A stretch of 14,998 bases of DNA from Phoronis ovalis. Taxonomy: Eukaryota > Phoronida > Phoronidae. The number at the start of each line of letters is the position of its first letter. Positions within the stretch are counted from its first letter, which is position 1. The notes beneath the pieces were generated by a model. The model was not told the origin of the DNA. It saw only the letters and a program-made list of their open reading frames with translations, and made no database searches. The stretch lies in the NCBI GenBank assembly GCA_028565635.1, contig JAOXYB010029567.1, positions 1 to 14,998 on the forward strand, written 5' to 3'. The position numbers were made by a program, and so were the translations under genes. Positions 1-14,998 of this stretch are shown here, piece by piece.

Positions 1-111
<111 letters not shown>

Positions 112-815
112 GCAATTTTGGTACATGCAGTAGCATTATGCCCTGGGTAATGATAATGATCAATCATACTTTGTCAGAAACAAGTGAATCACTTATTTTT
201 TTTTAAAATATGACTGATTGTTTTTTTTTAATTAAAATTTTACCCATAAAGAACTGAGGTCAGGTAGTCAATCTAATTACCAACTAGCTTTGTAGTGTTT
301 AGCTTTTTAGCAAGAACTGTTTTTCTAAAATAAGAAAGTACAATTATAAGGACAGTTTGTAGTGAAATGACGAGGGAGAAGTTTCCGGGTCTTTCTTATT
401 CAGATTTGAATGACTTAGCATTAAAAAACTGATAGTTTTACTCTATAATAAAAATAAGGCTTAATTGGTAACATCTCTCAGCTGATTATTATTTCTGGAA
501 GCTGTTGTGGTTGTATGTGAACTGTGCTGATTAACTAAATCTATAAAAATGTTGTGGTTGTTGACCTGTGCAAAGTGTGCAAAGTTTAAATAGAAAATAT
601 GTTTATCAGAATAAATCATCTTTCCTGTAGTGAACTTTTGAGTGATATCATACATTACATATTGTTTATAACATTTCTGTAGTAGACTTTAATTTTGGAG
701 TTATGTGACCATGAGATGAAATTTCATTCTACTCTATAAAGTTCAAACAGTGCTTGGATCCCAAGGGAGGTACGTTCTAGGGATATGAGGCTCAAGGTAA
801 AAAAAATATTTGCAA

Positions 816-826
816 CCCCCCCCCCC
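816..826. repeat. Poly-C run
   Basis: Eleven consecutive C bases in otherwise AT-rich sequence. Its length is likely to vary or be miscalled in reads. Confidence 0.9.
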
Positions 827-2058
827 AATGTAAAAGAAATGATGAAATACGGTTAACAAAATTCTAGAAAGATATACGCTTAAAAATACGATACACTGTG
901 GTAAATAAGCATTTAATAAAAAAAAATATCTCTTAGTAAAAAAAATATTTACAAAAAAATCAAATGGTAATAAGTATTAATTAAATATGAAAAAGTGGCC
1001 CGTGTGCCTGGACAAATATACAGTCACGTGAATAATAGTGCTAGCAGGAGCTTGGGTAGGAATGAAATTAGATTTGACAAAAAATGGTTACTGAGAAGGT
1101 CACTAAGTTGTACCATTGAAAATCTGTCAGAATCATTGACAGAAAAGTTTTCATTTCTGCTCAAGCTATTTTTAGAGGTTTTCCATATGCACACTCTTGG
1201 AAGACTTTGCACAAGACATGAACTATAGGTTCATTCTGGTTTTAATATATGGGAATTGCACAGATATCTGTCACTGTTAAATATGAGCATGAGAATACTT
1301 ATAATTCAGCACTAATTTTTCATTTGCATTTACAGATTTTGCAATCATTATTGGAATATTGCAATTACAATTTTGTTGTTTGCGTGGTTATAAATCATAA
1401 TTACATGGGCCTTATCTGCTACATTTTCAGCTTTCTGCTGTTGATTTAACTTTGGTGTTTCACATGATACATTACTAATTGTGCTTATTTGCTTGGCGAC
1501 TCTCCTAACTGCTACTTGCAAACCATCCCAATTTTTGTCCAAATATTTGCCCTGGCTATATCTGCTCAGAAATATAATAGCACTGTTTTCTTTAACTGTT
1601 TGTTGGTTCTAATTGGGACAGCAAGGAAGTCTAGTTAAATGTTAACATACTTTTTTTGTTTCATTCTGAATATCATGTCAGTCTGAATAAGTTTGCATTA
1701 AATTTTATTTGATATTCCTTAGATTAACTTGATAAATGACAGCAGTGGCTCATTATAGATATACTAATTATATCAGATAATTTCTGTTATTGGCACTTCC
1801 AAATATTAATACTCCCATTATGTGCAATTTGTTGTAATTTGCTAGATGAATTCCAGAAAAAACTAATGCAGCTAAGCTATAATCTTTTACTCATGCTTGA
1901 TTTATAAATTATAAAAAATTAGTTTAATGTAGAGGTGTCTATACATTTCAACCTATGTTTTAGTAATTAAAATGAAGAGATAGACATATCAAAGTATACA
2001 TTTCAAAAGGTTAATACTCTAAACTGTAAAAATCATGAAGTTAAATAGTTTGAATTAA

Positions 2059-2390
2059 GGCCATTTTTGGAAAAAAATTGAGTTTTCGAATTTTAATTTT
2101 CAAAAAAATGTAAGTCATTCATCTACAAACTTGAAACTTTGCATAAATGAGCTATACATATAAATCAACACAGTGTGTCTTAGATTTTTAAAATTTAGCT
2201 TTGTTCAAAAGTTACATTTTTTTTTTTAATTTAAGGGTCAGCTCAAAATCAGTAAAATGTTGACCTTTAAACTTGCAAAATTCATAGCTTTTAAGCAAAG
2301 CAAAATTTGAGAAACAGTTTGTAGATCTATATATAAAGATCATTTTTGCCAAAAAATGTATATGCATGGCTGGGATGTATGGTTTAAGGA
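2059..2390. repeat. Possible degenerate fold-back element
   Basis: The 10-base stretch at 2121-2130 (atctacaaac) is repeated inverted at 2317-2326. On both sides the arms stay loosely similar: TTTGCATAAATGAGCTAT on the left against an inverted TTTGCTT..AAAAGCTAT on the right, and A-rich stretches next to CCATTTTTGG and CATTTTTGCC. This could be an old miniature transposon, or chance pairing of AT-rich sequence. No target-site duplication is clear. Confidence 0.25.
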
Positions 2391-2489
2391 GTTTTACTCG
2401 ACAGAGAAAAGTAGTACTGTGCTACTGTAGTTTTTAAATTTGCCCTTAAATTTGTGATATGTCTGAAAAAAGTTGCATTTCCATTTCAG

Positions 2490-14998
<12,509 letters not shown>

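Noticed and set aside
1249-1449. Hydrophobic peptide MGLICYIFSFLLLI (ATG at 1405) as the receptor's signal peptide
   Set aside because: It stops immediately after the hydrophobic run; the only GT before the stop (gttgat) is a poor donor and its phase does not clearly fit the exon at 2490.
995-1542. Overlapping short open frames on both strands, including minus-strand MDKNWDGLQVAVRRVA
   Set aside because: They resemble no domain I know, have no start or splice context, and are within the length expected by chance. They could be an old pseudogene fragment, but nothing supports it.

Overview
The window is eukaryotic genomic DNA carrying, on the + strand, most of one spliced gene: a receptor tyrosine kinase of the VEGF receptor/PDGF receptor family, orthologous in architecture to insect Pvr. 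Seventeen exons between 2490 and 14764 join in one open frame through GT-AG introns with matching phases. They sum to 3023 nt, or 1007 complete codons plus a split first codon. The protein reads as seven extracellular Ig-like domains, one transmembrane helix, a juxtamembrane segment, and a split tyrosine kinase domain that runs from the glycine loop to the activation loop before the window ends. The start codon and signal peptide (upstream) and the rest of the kinase and tail (downstream) are missing.

Organism: the AT-rich introns, short to mid-sized introns (232 to 1389 nt) and a seven-Ig receptor with a short kinase insert point to an invertebrate, most likely an arthropod. I cannot fix the lineage from this window.

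Layout: 1-2489 is non-coding upstream sequence, probably part of the first intron, opening with a compound AC/ACAT/AT microsatellite and holding a weak fold-back AT-rich stretch near 2060-2390. 2490-4024 encodes Ig1; 4981-5274 Ig2; 5721-7445 Ig3; 7910-8714 Ig4; 9444-9758 Ig5; 10053-10599 Ig6; 10923-11544 Ig7; 12290-12444 the stalk and membrane helix; 12892-13012 the juxtamembrane segment; 13374-14764 the kinase N-lobe, hinge, kinase insert, catalytic loop and first part of the activation loop. Every boundary between Ig domains is a phase-1 intron.

The most notable non-coding feature is a pair of related, roughly 600-bp elements with terminal inverted repeats (4083-4655 and 5916-6520). They sit in opposite orientation in two introns of the same gene, so the pre-mRNA can in principle pair over hundreds of bases around the Ig2 exon and the first Ig3 exon. 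Other points of interest are the loss of a canonical cysteine in Ig5, a cysteine-free Ig4, a retained receptor-receptor contact motif in Ig7, a candidate Grb2-type docking tyrosine in the kinase insert, and a possible cryptic 42-nt in-frame exon in the Ig1 intron. Family comparisons come from recalled knowledge of VEGFR/PDGFR sequences; no alignment or search was run.
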